Made by a program: the position numbers and the translations under genes
The notes under the pieces: model-generated
Told to the model about the DNA's origin: nothing
What the model saw: only the letters and a program-made list of their open reading frames with translations
Databases searched by the model: none
Assembly (NCBI GenBank): GCA_013360295.1
Contig: JABWCL010000022.1
Coordinates: 23,507-87,506, forward strand
DNA: 64,000 nucleotides
Direction of reading: 5' to 3'
Source: Ignavibacteriaceae bacterium
GTDB lineage: Bacteria > Bacteroidota > Ignavibacteria > Ignavibacteriales > Ignavibacteriaceae
Part shown: positions 52,835 through 61,096 of the stretch, piece by piece
Position numbering within the stretch: position 1 is the stretch's first letter
Layout of the letters: each line of letters starts with the position of its first letter

Positions 52835-55456
52835 ATGACCAAAATATTTTACGCTTTAACCCGTAATTTGTTCCGGGGTTCAGTATCACTGGCGATTTAT
52901 GCCACAATTTTCACCATTTTCAGCTCTACGGTATATGCCGACGAGCCGGTCCGCGTTTTCTGGAAAGACGCCGCGGAATCATCAATCCGCCAAACGGGAA
53001 AAAGAGATATTCTCCCCGTGAATTACAGGACAATTTTCATCAATTACCAGCTCGCGCAGGAGCTTCTTTCGACTTTACCGCTGGAGAAGGATGTTCTTGC
53101 CGGCAGGGCTTTAGCCCCTGTTCTGGAACTTCCATCACCGTCAGGGAGGATAGAGCGATTTTCCGTTACCAACTCCCCAATTATGGAAGAAGGTTTGGCA
53201 TCAAGATACCCGGAAATTATGACCTTTAACGGTCAGGGGATAGACGACCCAAGCGCGACTATCAGGTTTGACATTACCCCAAAAGGTTTCCACGCGATGG
53301 TTCTTTCCCCGAACGGAAATTGGTTCATTGATCCGTATTTCAGCGAGGGAACCGAATATTATATAAGTTATTATAAAGCGGATTTTTACGCGTCACTTAC
53401 CCGTGATAAAGTAGTTGACTGTACCGTGCTAAGCGAAGAGGAAATTGAAGAAGAGATCAGGTATTTAGCACAGACACTTGGCGTTACTGCGGGCGAGCAA
53501 TTGAGGACCTACAGGATTGCCGTTGCCACAACCGGCGAGTACACGACTTTCCACGGCGGAACGGTCACATTAGGCCTGGCTGCTGTTGTAACAGCAATGA
53601 ACCGCGTCAACGGAGTATATGAAAAAGAAGTATCACTGCGAATGATACTGGTGGCGAATAACGATATTATTATTTATACCAACGCCAGCACGGATCCCTA
53701 CACCAACAATAACGGCAGCACGATGTTGAGCCAGAATCAAACGACGCTTGATAATTTAATTGGATCCGCGAACTATGATATCGGCCACGTCTTCAGTACC
53801 GGCGGCGGCGGAATAGCAGGCCTCGGGGTTGTTTGCCGTGCGGGAAATAAAGCACGCGGTGTTACCGGGCTTGGCTCTCCTATCGGCGACCCTTTTTATA
53901 TTGATTATGTGGCTCACGAGATGGGTCATCAGTGGGGCGGTAACCACTCCTTTAACGGGAGCTCAGGAAGCTGCACCGGCGGCAACAGGAATGCCTCAAC
54001 CGCATACGAGCCCGGGAGCGGCAGCACCATTATGGCTTATGCCGGCATCTGCTCTCCGCAGAACCTTCAGAATAACAGCGACGCCTATTTTCACGGCGTG
54101 AATCTTGATGAGATAATTGCATACTCAACTACAGGGAGCGGAAACGGCTGCGCTGTAGTAACTCCAACAGGCAACCTGGCGCCGGTCGTCAGTGTTCCGG
54201 CGGGTGGGTTTTCTATTCCAATCAGCACTCCGTTTGAACTCACGGGGTCTGCTACGGACGGAAATAATGATACCCTCACTTATTGCTGGGAACAATTCGA
54301 CCTCGGCCCTACAGGAGCACCCGGATCACCTTCCGGGAACGCGCCTATTTTCAGAAGTTTTAATCCTGTAACATCACCAACAAGAATATTTCCGCGGCTT
54401 ACGAACCTGCTGAACAATACTACGCTGATTGGCGAGATCTTGCCTACCTATGCCAGGACGATGACATTCAGGCTCACGGCCAGGGACAACCGCTCCACGG
54501 GCGGCGGCACAGGTAAAGCAACAATGTCTTTCAGCGTTACGGCTAATGCGGGCCCATTCACGGTGACTTATCCCAACGCGGCGGATTCGATTCTCGGGAA
54601 CACAACCAGAACGATTACCTGGAATGTTGCAAATACAAATTTATCGCCGGTTAACACCGCGAATGTGAAGATAATGCTCTCAACCAACGGCGGACTGACA
54701 TTCCCGATAGTTCTTGCGGAAAGCACCCCGAATGACGGAAGCGAAGAGATCGTTATCCCAAGTTTCCCGACCACACAGGGAAGAATAAAAATCGCCGCGG
54801 TTGGCAACGTTTATTTTGACATATCAAATGTGAACTTTACGATAGTTGATAACCCGATACCTGTTGAGCTTTCTTCATTCAGCGCGGAAGCGGTGGGCGG
54901 AACGACGCAGCTCAGATGGTCAACGGCGACGGAAGTGAATAACAAAGGGTTTAATGTTTTCAAGTTAAAAGTTGAAAGTTCAGAGTTAATCACAACGCGG
55001 ACCGGGGCTGAATCAGGCGAATGGGAAAACATAGGGTTCGTGTCGGGACACGGAACTACAACTGAAACGCACAATTACTCTTTTGTTGACAGGAATCTTG
55101 AAGCAGGCGTAACACAATATCGTTTGCAGCAGATTGATCTTGACGGAAAGTATAGTTTCAGCAATGTGGTTGAGGTAAACTCAGCCTTACCGGCGGGATA
55201 TGTGCTTGAACAGAATTACCCGAATCCTTTTAATCCCGGAACAGTAATCAGTTACCAGTTGCCAGTTGACGGTCACGTGAAGATAAAGGTATTCGACGTT
55301 CTCGGTAATGAGGTTGATCTGCTCGTTAACGAGTATAAGCAGGCGGGATCTTATAAGATAGATTTTAACGCAGCTAAATTATCAGGCGGTGTTTACTATT
55401 ATGAAATGAACGCTGGATCAAACAGAATAACTCGAAAGATGACCCTGCTTAAATAA
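52835..55456 (+). CDS. Secreted reprolysin-like zinc metalloprotease with T9SS domain
   Basis: 873 aa. A long signal region (to about residue 36) is followed by a propeptide (40-210) and a metzincin catalytic domain whose zinc site is H361-E-M-G-H365-Q-W-G-G-N-H371 (HExxHxxGxxH). Ig-like domains follow (PVVSVPAGGFSIPISTPFEL; TVTYPNAADSILGNTTRTIT), then the PVELSSFSAE strand and a T9SS type A sorting domain (LEQNYPNPFNPGTVISYQL to the end). Mature enzyme is expected on the cell surface or in the medium. The loop VFKLKVESSELITTRTG is an in-frame heptad-repeat insert (DNA 54958-54995). A hairpin terminator follows. Confidence 0.93.
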   Translation: MTKIFYALTRNLFRGSVSLAIYATIFTIFSSTVYADEPVRVFWKDAAESSIRQTGKRDILPVNYRTIFINYQLAQELLSTLPLEKDVLAGRALAPVLELPSPSGRIERFSVTNSPIMEEGLASRYPEIMTFNGQGIDDPSATIRFDITPKGFHAMVLSPNGNWFIDPYFSEGTEYYISYYKADFYASLTRDKVVDCTVLSEEEIEEEIRYLAQTLGVTAGEQLRTYRIAVATTGEYTTFHGGTVTLGLAAVVTAMNRVNGVYEKEVSLRMILVANNDIIIYTNASTDPYTNNNGSTMLSQNQTTLDNLIGSANYDIGHVFSTGGGGIAGLGVVCRAGNKARGVTGLGSPIGDPFYIDYVAHEMGHQWGGNHSFNGSSGSCTGGNRNASTAYEPGSGSTIMAYAGICSPQNLQNNSDAYFHGVNLDEIIAYSTTGSGNGCAVVTPTGNLAPVVSVPAGGFSIPISTPFELTGSATDGNNDTLTYCWEQFDLGPTGAPGSPSGNAPIFRSFNPVTSPTRIFPRLTNLLNNTTLIGEILPTYARTMTFRLTARDNRSTGGGTGKATMSFSVTANAGPFTVTYPNAADSILGNTTRTITWNVANTNLSPVNTANVKIMLSTNGGLTFPIVLAESTPNDGSEEIVIPSFPTTQGRIKIAAVGNVYFDISNVNFTIVDNPIPVELSSFSAEAVGGTTQLRWSTATEVNNKGFNVFKLKVESSELITTRTGAESGEWENIGFVSGHGTTTETHNYSFVDRNLEAGVTQYRLQQIDLDGKYSFSNVVEVNSALPAGYVLEQNYPNPFNPGTVISYQLPVDGHVKIKVFDVLGNEVDLLVNEYKQAGSYKIDFNAAKLSGGVYYYEMNAGSNRITRKMTLLK

Positions 55457-55482
55457 TTGATTATTAAATTATTATGATTAAA

Positions 55483-55510
55483 GGCGCGGTGATATCGCGC
55501 CTTTTTTATA
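55483..55510. terminator. Bidirectional-type terminator between convergent genes
   Basis: AAAGGCGCGGTGATATCGCGCCTTTTTT: 7-bp GC stem with A and T tracts on both sides, 27 bp after the metalloprotease stop; its right edge overlaps the end of the minus-strand gene. Confidence 0.88.
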
Positions 55511-56960
55511 ATGTGTGTGTTTTGTTTCCCGCGTTGTTAAGATAATCGTTTAGGTGTTTACCCGGGGGGGCACTCAACAGATACCTCATTGCATCCGCCG
55601 CGGAGTAGGAATCATCTTCGTGTTTCATAAGGTGTTTAAGAAAACCAGTGTCATCACCGAGAGTGAGAATCGGGGGCTCTCCCGGATTGGTGATTTCCGA
55701 AGCGGCGATTAATCCGTTGCATAAACAGCGCCTTCCTTCAGAGTCTTCTATCTTCCCTCCTTTGCGCACATACTGATCCTCCTTCTCTGAAGCGCATCTG
55801 AATCCTATACCGCCGTCGCTGCGTTCATACGGAGTCGTAAGATAACCGTGGTTGCAGATTCTGGGACGGGAATCATATACTTCAGCCCGGGATACGGTGC
55901 CCGGCAGCTGCACGACTTTAAAGGGGAATCCTGTCGGAGAAGCAATAAGATCAGTTTTTATTTCAAGCTGATTATTAAATGCAAGTTTCCTGATCTGATC
56001 TTTATACACTTTTTGTATTCCAGATTCTTCCGATAGCGCGAATATACTGCCTGCCTGTATCCCTCGCGCTCCAAGCCCCTGTGCCATTTTAATGCCTTCG
56101 GGCGAAGCATAGCTGCCTCCGATCCAAAACGGCTTATTAAGCTGTACGATTTTATTAAACGCTATTTCGTCCTTTATTCCGTAAATCGGTTCACCTTTTT
56201 TGTTAAGCGGATATTTTCCGCGGGGCGCGGCATTATGTCCCCCGGCCGTCGGAAGTTCTACAATAAATCCCTCAATGCTGCCGGAGGCTTTATTAATAAA
56301 GAGATCGGCGAGAAGATTTGAGGAAATAATCGGAAAAAATCCGGGTCTTTTAAGCTTAGGTAGTTCTTCTCCAAAATGTTTCGCGGGATCAAATGTAAGG
56401 GGAGCCGTTTCCTTTTTGCCGTCGACTGAAATTCTGTATGTAGCGGCCTTCCCTTCAGAGAGATTATCAAGAATGGCCGGCACCTGGAGAGGGATCCCGG
56501 CACCCATAGTGATATAGTCAACGCCTGCCAGCATTGCCCCGGTGAAACTGTAAACGTGAGGCATTTGAATTTTTTCCAGGTAGTTCATATTAACCGGAGC
56601 GGCGATTGCCTCTTTAGCCAGGAATACGAGCACGAAGTTAGCGCAAACCGTAAGATCAATAAGTATTTTGGGAGTTCTGAAAGTAAAAACAGGGAGTGTT
56701 TTGTGTTCAAAACCATTAGTGACTCCTCCTTCTACGAAAAAGGAATCGAGTATCCTTTTAGCGGTTTCTCTGAAGGGGAAATTGCTTAGCGCATTCCGTA
56801 TCCTGCCGTCCGGGTCACCGTGCTGCAGCATCCTGGCGAGCCATCTGTCGGCAGCCACACCGGAGAGTGTACCCAATCCGCCGGTTTTTGAAACTAAATT
56901 GGCAAGAGAGTGAGTTGAAACCCCGACACCCATTCCGCCTGAAATGACTTTCCAGTCCAT
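55506..56960 (-). CDS. Nitronate monooxygenase-like FMN protein with C-terminal Cys extension
   Basis: 484 aa from the ATG at 56960, which has GGAG 6 nt upstream; the frame extends to 57146 but the extra residues are not family-like. The TIM barrel opens with VISGGMGVGVSTHSLA; later FIVELPTAGGHNAAPRG and PFWIGGSYASPEGIKMAQGLGARGIQAGSIFA match the NPD/nitronate monooxygenase family. About 100 C-terminal residues hold four cysteines (RICNHGY, FRCASE, RRCLCNG), longer than standard 2-nitropropane dioxygenases (about 350 aa). The physiological substrate is unknown. Confidence 0.85.
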   Translation of the reverse strand: MDWKVISGGMGVGVSTHSLANLVSKTGGLGTLSGVAADRWLARMLQHGDPDGRIRNALSNFPFRETAKRILDSFFVEGGVTNGFEHKTLPVFTFRTPKILIDLTVCANFVLVFLAKEAIAAPVNMNYLEKIQMPHVYSFTGAMLAGVDYITMGAGIPLQVPAILDNLSEGKAATYRISVDGKKETAPLTFDPAKHFGEELPKLKRPGFFPIISSNLLADLFINKASGSIEGFIVELPTAGGHNAAPRGKYPLNKKGEPIYGIKDEIAFNKIVQLNKPFWIGGSYASPEGIKMAQGLGARGIQAGSIFALSEESGIQKVYKDQIRKLAFNNQLEIKTDLIASPTGFPFKVVQLPGTVSRAEVYDSRPRICNHGYLTTPYERSDGGIGFRCASEKEDQYVRKGGKIEDSEGRRCLCNGLIAASEITNPGEPPILTLGDDTGFLKHLMKHEDDSYSAADAMRYLLSAPPGKHLNDYLNNAGNKTHTL

Positions 56961-57146
56961 AAAAATCTCCGATTTCAGAGAATTGACCCTCTGAAGTGTA
57001 AGTGCGGGAGTCCCCGATGAAGGAGAAATCCGGCTGTGATGAAATAAACTAAACTTTCTGTTTAAAAACTGGTTTGAAAATAAACAATCCTGTTTTCCGG
57101 AGAGGACACCATAAGTTGCGCCCGAAACGGAGATTGGGGAAAACAC

Positions 57147-57537
57147 CGGGTGATAATAAAAACAAACACAATAGGAGTTAACCCTACCTATAATATATGA
57201 AAGGCAAGGCGTAAATCTTCAAATGATAATATACTATCCTTTTGTTACCGGGGCAAGGACTTAAATTAGAGATAATTGATGTGGAAAACCGGCAATAATA
57301 GTTATGCGTTGAGACCTTCATGTTACGATAACCCCTCCCGACCTCCCCTTTATAAAAAAGGGAGGATGGTAATTTGATTTAAGTTTTGGTTTTTTCTTAA
57401 TTCATAAACCGGCGGCGCCAGTACTATGACTGATGATTAAAAATATTTGTTACGATAACCCCTCCCGGCCTCCCCTTTATAAAAAGGGGAGGGGATTAAT
57501 TAGTTTAACTTTCAGTTTTATTCTTAATTCTTAATTT
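57147..57537. repeat. Spacer with two direct copies of the CCTCCCC palindrome
   Basis: Copy A (57322-57366) GTTACGATAACCCCTCCCGA then CCTCCCCTTTATAAAAAAGG GAGG; copy B (57449-57494) has the same 19-base opening and the hairpin CCCCTTTATAAAAAGGGG. They are 127 bp apart, direct. A related unit lies at 5539. No gene supported in the spacer. Confidence 0.85.
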
Positions 57538-57544
57538 TTAATTC
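57518..57544. repeat. Heptad array on the SulP stop codon
   Basis: TTATTCTTAATTCTTAATTT then TTAATTCC. The SulP TAA stop (57538-57540, minus) is inside it; same orientation relative to the gene as other arrays. Confidence 0.8.
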
Positions 57545-59769
57545 CTCAGCCTTGAAGAGATGGTTTTTGCCATACGTTCAAAGAAGAGAACGCCGATCTC
57601 GGGGCTTTCGGAGACTGCCTCATCAAATTTTGTTCTTGAAAGGATGTATAGCTCTACATCGCCGTCAGCCATCGCGTTTGCCGAACGGGTGCCTTTATCG
57701 AGAAAAGACATATCCCCGAAAAAGATTCCCCTTGTGAAAGAAGCGATGTGATAATGCGCGCCGCCTGCAAGAGGCAGTACAATCTTCACCATTCCCTTGC
57801 GGATAAAATAAATCTCATCACTTTCCTCGCCCGCTTCGAATATTGTTTCCCCTGATTTAAATTCAGCTTCGCGCAGGGTTGAGCGGAGTGTATTTATAGC
57901 GGCAGCGGAAAGCCCCTTGAAAAATTCAAAATCATCTATGTTAAGCGCCTGGTCTGGTTTTACCTCTTCTTTTATTTCCTCTTTTATTATCTCGTCTTCA
58001 GCCCAGCCGAGCGCGGTATCTATGCTGTCGAAGAATTTAAGGCTTTCAGTTTCCCACAAGCCCAGGTCTTCGAGATAGGATTTTACGTTTTGCCCGGTCG
58101 GAAGGCTGAGTGGCAACGAGGTGAATATCAGGTGCCCGCCGGAACTCTTAATGCGCGCCTGGATCTGCTTAAGCATATTTACGGCGGTAAAGTCAACCGA
58201 CTGCACCCGTTTCATATCCATAATAACAAATTTGCACTTAGAAAAATACGGTTCAATTTCGATGAACAATTGGTCGGTGGTGCCGAAGAATAACTGTCCC
58301 TGCAGTTCCACGATGATAGTTCTGTCCCCCTTTGCGTGAAGGACTTCAATCTGGCTCTGCGTGCGGATCTTCTTTGAAAATGTCTGATTGCCAAAAACCT
58401 TGCGTCTGACCACTGAAGAACGGATCTGTTCCCTTAAAAAGAGAAGGATTGCCAGAGCGATACCAACTCCTGCCGCAGCGATAAGGTTAAGAACAATAGC
58501 GGAGATTACAACCGCAAGAATGCAGACAAAATCAAAACGGGTAGTTTTGTTCTTTAATAACGCCAGGCTCTTTTTGTCAACCATTCGCACCGCAACGACA
58601 AGAAGTATACCGGCAAGTGCCGAGAAAGGGATCCACGCAACGAATGAACCGAGGAGAAGCAAAACAAGCAGCGCGGAGATCCCAACGAATAAACCCGACC
58701 TGCTGGTTCTTGCGCCGCTGTTCATGTTAACCAAGGTGGCGCCCATTGTTCCCGCGCCGGGGATTCCGCAGGCTATTCCGGCAGCAAGGTTTCCAAGTCC
58801 CTGCCCGATCAGTTCCTTATTAGAATTGTGCCGGGAATATGTAAGCGCGTCAAGTACAACACAGGTTTTTAATGTGTCAATCGAAAGAAGTACCGAGAGC
58901 GTTAAAGCCGGGAAGATCGCGAGCCCCAGTTGTCCGAAATCCATTTTGGGTATCATAGACCACTGCATGGAAAACAAACCGAGAATGTCTCCCGCTGAAG
59001 CATTTATTGCTCCGATGACGTAAGGATTTTTTTCGAGTGTTCCGAGTGCGGGATTAAAAAATGCAAGCACAAAGTAGGAAACTATTCCGGACGTCAGGGC
59101 TATAATGGCAGCCGGTATTTTTTTTGTAAGTTTCGGAGAGTAGACCATTACCAGAATCGTTACAGCTCCTACAACGATACTCTCCCAAGACCAGAGATGA
59201 AAACCATACAGGGCGCCCCAGAAGTTGACCTTTTCGGTTATACCTAAAAACTTCGGAAGCTGACCGATAAAAATCAAAACTCCGACGCCGCTAAGATATC
59301 CCGCTACAACCGGGTAAGGAATATATTTTATAAACTTACCGCCGCCAACTTTTCCTATAACAAGCTGGATGCCCCCTGATACAAGAGCTATGAAGGTGAT
59401 ATAAATGGGGATAAATTCCGCGGAGATATGGCCGCTCTTGGTAGCTTCAAGCACGAACACACCAAGCACAGCCGCGGCGGGAGCGCACGGCGCTGTAACG
59501 AGACGCTGTGTCCCTCCGAACAGGGATGCTATAATGGCGAGCGCTATGGTTCCGAGAATTCCGCTGAGCGCCGCCCTGCCCGCGAACTCCTGACCCAGGG
59601 GGGCGTAGATTATTAATCCGAAAGCGATAGCCGATGGTAACGCAACAAGCATTGCGGCAGTGCCGCCAAAAATATCACCGGTAATATTTTCTTTGCCGGA
59701 CTTGCCCTCTTTACCGGGCAGGTTTTTCGAACCCTCTTGAAGAACTTCGCGGGTTTGATTCATTTTCAT
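57538..59769 (-). CDS. SulP-family anion transporter with STAS and cyclic-nucleotide-binding domains
   Basis: 743 aa from the ATG at 59769 (GAGG 8 nt upstream); a TTG at 59781 is also in frame. About 11-12 membrane helices (50-450) carry SulP motifs (YAPLGQEFAGRAALSGILG, IPGAGTMGATLVNMNSGART). The STAS domain (about 480-580) has IIVELQGQLFFGTTDQLF and VDFTAVNML. A C-terminal cNMP-type domain (about 610-740) has GIFFGDMSFL and TRSANAMA, with Asp where classic cAMP sites have Glu (FGE), so ligand binding is uncertain. It imports sulfate, bicarbonate or another anion. The stop is within a heptad array. Confidence 0.92.
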   Translation of the reverse strand: MKMNQTREVLQEGSKNLPGKEGKSGKENITGDIFGGTAAMLVALPSAIAFGLIIYAPLGQEFAGRAALSGILGTIALAIIASLFGGTQRLVTAPCAPAAAVLGVFVLEATKSGHISAEFIPIYITFIALVSGGIQLVIGKVGGGKFIKYIPYPVVAGYLSGVGVLIFIGQLPKFLGITEKVNFWGALYGFHLWSWESIVVGAVTILVMVYSPKLTKKIPAAIIALTSGIVSYFVLAFFNPALGTLEKNPYVIGAINASAGDILGLFSMQWSMIPKMDFGQLGLAIFPALTLSVLLSIDTLKTCVVLDALTYSRHNSNKELIGQGLGNLAAGIACGIPGAGTMGATLVNMNSGARTSRSGLFVGISALLVLLLLGSFVAWIPFSALAGILLVVAVRMVDKKSLALLKNKTTRFDFVCILAVVISAIVLNLIAAAGVGIALAILLFLREQIRSSVVRRKVFGNQTFSKKIRTQSQIEVLHAKGDRTIIVELQGQLFFGTTDQLFIEIEPYFSKCKFVIMDMKRVQSVDFTAVNMLKQIQARIKSSGGHLIFTSLPLSLPTGQNVKSYLEDLGLWETESLKFFDSIDTALGWAEDEIIKEEIKEEVKPDQALNIDDFEFFKGLSAAAINTLRSTLREAEFKSGETIFEAGEESDEIYFIRKGMVKIVLPLAGGAHYHIASFTRGIFFGDMSFLDKGTRSANAMADGDVELYILSRTKFDEAVSESPEIGVLFFERMAKTISSRLRN

Positions 59770-59804
59770 ATCGGGCCTCAATACGACTATAAAATTGAAT
59801 ATAC

Positions 59805-59854
59805 AATAAAAAATTCAGCCGCTTCATTTCCGCTCCGCGGAACGCGGCTGGTTG
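59805..59854 (-). terminator. Terminator between dinB and the SulP gene (minus strand)
   Basis: On the minus strand CAGCCGC...GCGGCTG encloses the inner hairpin TTCCGCGGAGCGGAA and is followed by AATTTTTTATTG. It would end the DinB transcript before the SulP gene. Confidence 0.75.
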
Positions 59855-59973
59855 ATTCAGACGCATTAAATATATCCCCGGCAATTATTTGTTTTTTCAG
59901 GAAAACTTAGTTAATATTTTACTTATTGTCAATTAAAATATAATATAATCCGCCCCGGCGAACCACCAAACCA

Positions 59974-60432
59974 CTAAGCACGGGTGCCCTTCGAACGCTT
60001 GTAGGCAATATAATCAGTAACGGGCGGGGCGATTCCGTTCTGCCTTAGTCCGTATGAGATCTGTGCTTTATGATGCGTTGTGTGGTTAATGATGTGGAAT
60101 AAGATGTCCTGTATGGTGTTTGAAAAATCATCCCCCTTAAGGTTCTTATAAGCGACTCTGTTCCCCATATCCTTCGAACGGATAATATCGAGTGAATTGA
60201 AATAATTATCCATATCCAGTTTGCCCAGCGCTTCCGGTGTATGAAGATCATCCGGTTTCCCATGCGGGGAGTGAAGTATTCGGCAGTTCCAGATATTGTG
60301 GGCATTGACCACGTGGCACATCATATTATACAACTCCGGAGGAAGGGAATTCTTATTTGCTTCAAGCAATTTGATGTATATAGAATTATAATGATGATGG
60401 TATTCAAAGAGTTCAATTAAAAACGAATCCAT
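59974..60432 (-). CDS. DinB/DfsA-family putative metal-dependent protein
   Basis: 152-aa four-helix-bundle protein of the DinB superfamily. The probable metal-binding histidines are in VVNAHNIWNCR and in FHIINHTTHHKAQISYGLR near the C-terminus, the normal triad arrangement. The family includes bacillithiol/mycothiol S-transferases, but most members are undefined. Monocistronic, ending before a terminator. Confidence 0.85.
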   Translation of the reverse strand: MDSFLIELFEYHHHYNSIYIKLLEANKNSLPPELYNMMCHVVNAHNIWNCRILHSPHGKPDDLHTPEALGKLDMDNYFNSLDIIRSKDMGNRVAYKNLKGDDFSNTIQDILFHIINHTTHHKAQISYGLRQNGIAPPVTDYIAYKRSKGTRA

Positions 60433-60790
60433 ACGATACCTGGATAATTAAATATAATATCATTTTTATTGAGGAAATTTATTAATATTTGCGCACATAC
60501 CTATACAAATAATGCAATAAAAATCCGCATTGTTGCAGAAACTTTCTGACATAAACGGGCTGTAGCCGGGTGTCTGGACCGTGCACTCCCCATTTCCGGA
60601 GCCTGGGAATAGTACAGGGGTCAAAATACCTGGAATTGTGACGAGCGTCACCGTGGATGAGGGGATTAATTGCGATATATCCATTATTCATTACACCCGG
60701 GCTAATAACAAAATTAAGAAATATGCCGGGTTTTAATGTCTCTGATAAAAATCTTTGCTATTTTTAAAGCATCAATTTTTAGGAGTATCC
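60433..60790. other. Divergent spacer between dinB and the ACT-like gene
   Basis: 358 bp. It contains a CRP/FNR-like dyad at 60637-60652 (separate entry), a short heptad-like stretch near 60676, and two overlapping minus-strand frames (60466-60691) with no protein-like content. Nothing else recognised. Confidence 0.5.
60637..60652. promoter_or_regulatory. CRP/FNR-type dyad
   Basis: TGTGACGAGCGTCACC matches TGTGA-N6-TCACA except for the last base, and GTGACG/CGTCAC is a perfect inverted repeat. It lies about 139 bp before the ACT-like gene and 205 bp before dinB. A CRP-family regulator is a reasonable guess, not shown. Confidence 0.4.
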
Positions 60791-61045
60791 ATGGGCAAGC
60801 ATATTCTTTTAATCCTTATCGGAAAAAGAAAAGAATCAGCCGTAAAGGTTCAGCAGGTATTAACTGCCTGGGGCTGTATCATTAAAACCAGGCTCGGTAT
60901 ACATGACGGAGTAATGGATAACTGCAGCGACGAAGGATTAGTTATCTGCGAACTTGTCGGAACCAAGGAGCAGCAGGATGAACTCGCGCGCAAGGTTGCG
61001 GTTATTCCTGACGTTTCGTCAAGATTGATTGATTTATCAGTTTAG
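60791..61045 (+). CDS. ACT-like small regulator, TM1266/iron-only hydrogenase regulator type
   Basis: 84 aa from the ATG at 60791 with AGGAG 5 nt upstream; the longer in-frame ATG at 60755 adds unrelated residues. One ferredoxin/ACT-type fold: HILLILIGKRKESA (strand 1), VLTAWGCIIKTRLGIHD, LVICELVGTKEQQDELARK and the end strand VSSRLIDLSV. It resembles the 'putative iron-only hydrogenase system regulator' (TM1266) family. No hydrogenase gene is in the window, so the role is open. It lies 51 bp before the HEAT/SRPBCC gene. Confidence 0.7.
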   Translation: MGKHILLILIGKRKESAVKVQQVLTAWGCIIKTRLGIHDGVMDNCSDEGLVICELVGTKEQQDELARKVAVIPDVSSRLIDLSV

Positions 61046-61096
61046 TTTTGCTTTCTTAAATATCGCACTTAAGTAATTTTTACTCACAGGAGAAGT

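Noticed and set aside
58388..59023. 211-codon antisense frame inside the SulP gene
   Set aside because: Low-complexity Arg/Ser/Thr/Pro translation opposite a membrane protein; an ordinary shadow frame.
60466..60691. Two overlapping minus-strand frames in the dinB spacer
   Set aside because: Composition is not protein-like, the frames compete, and neither has a ribosome site.
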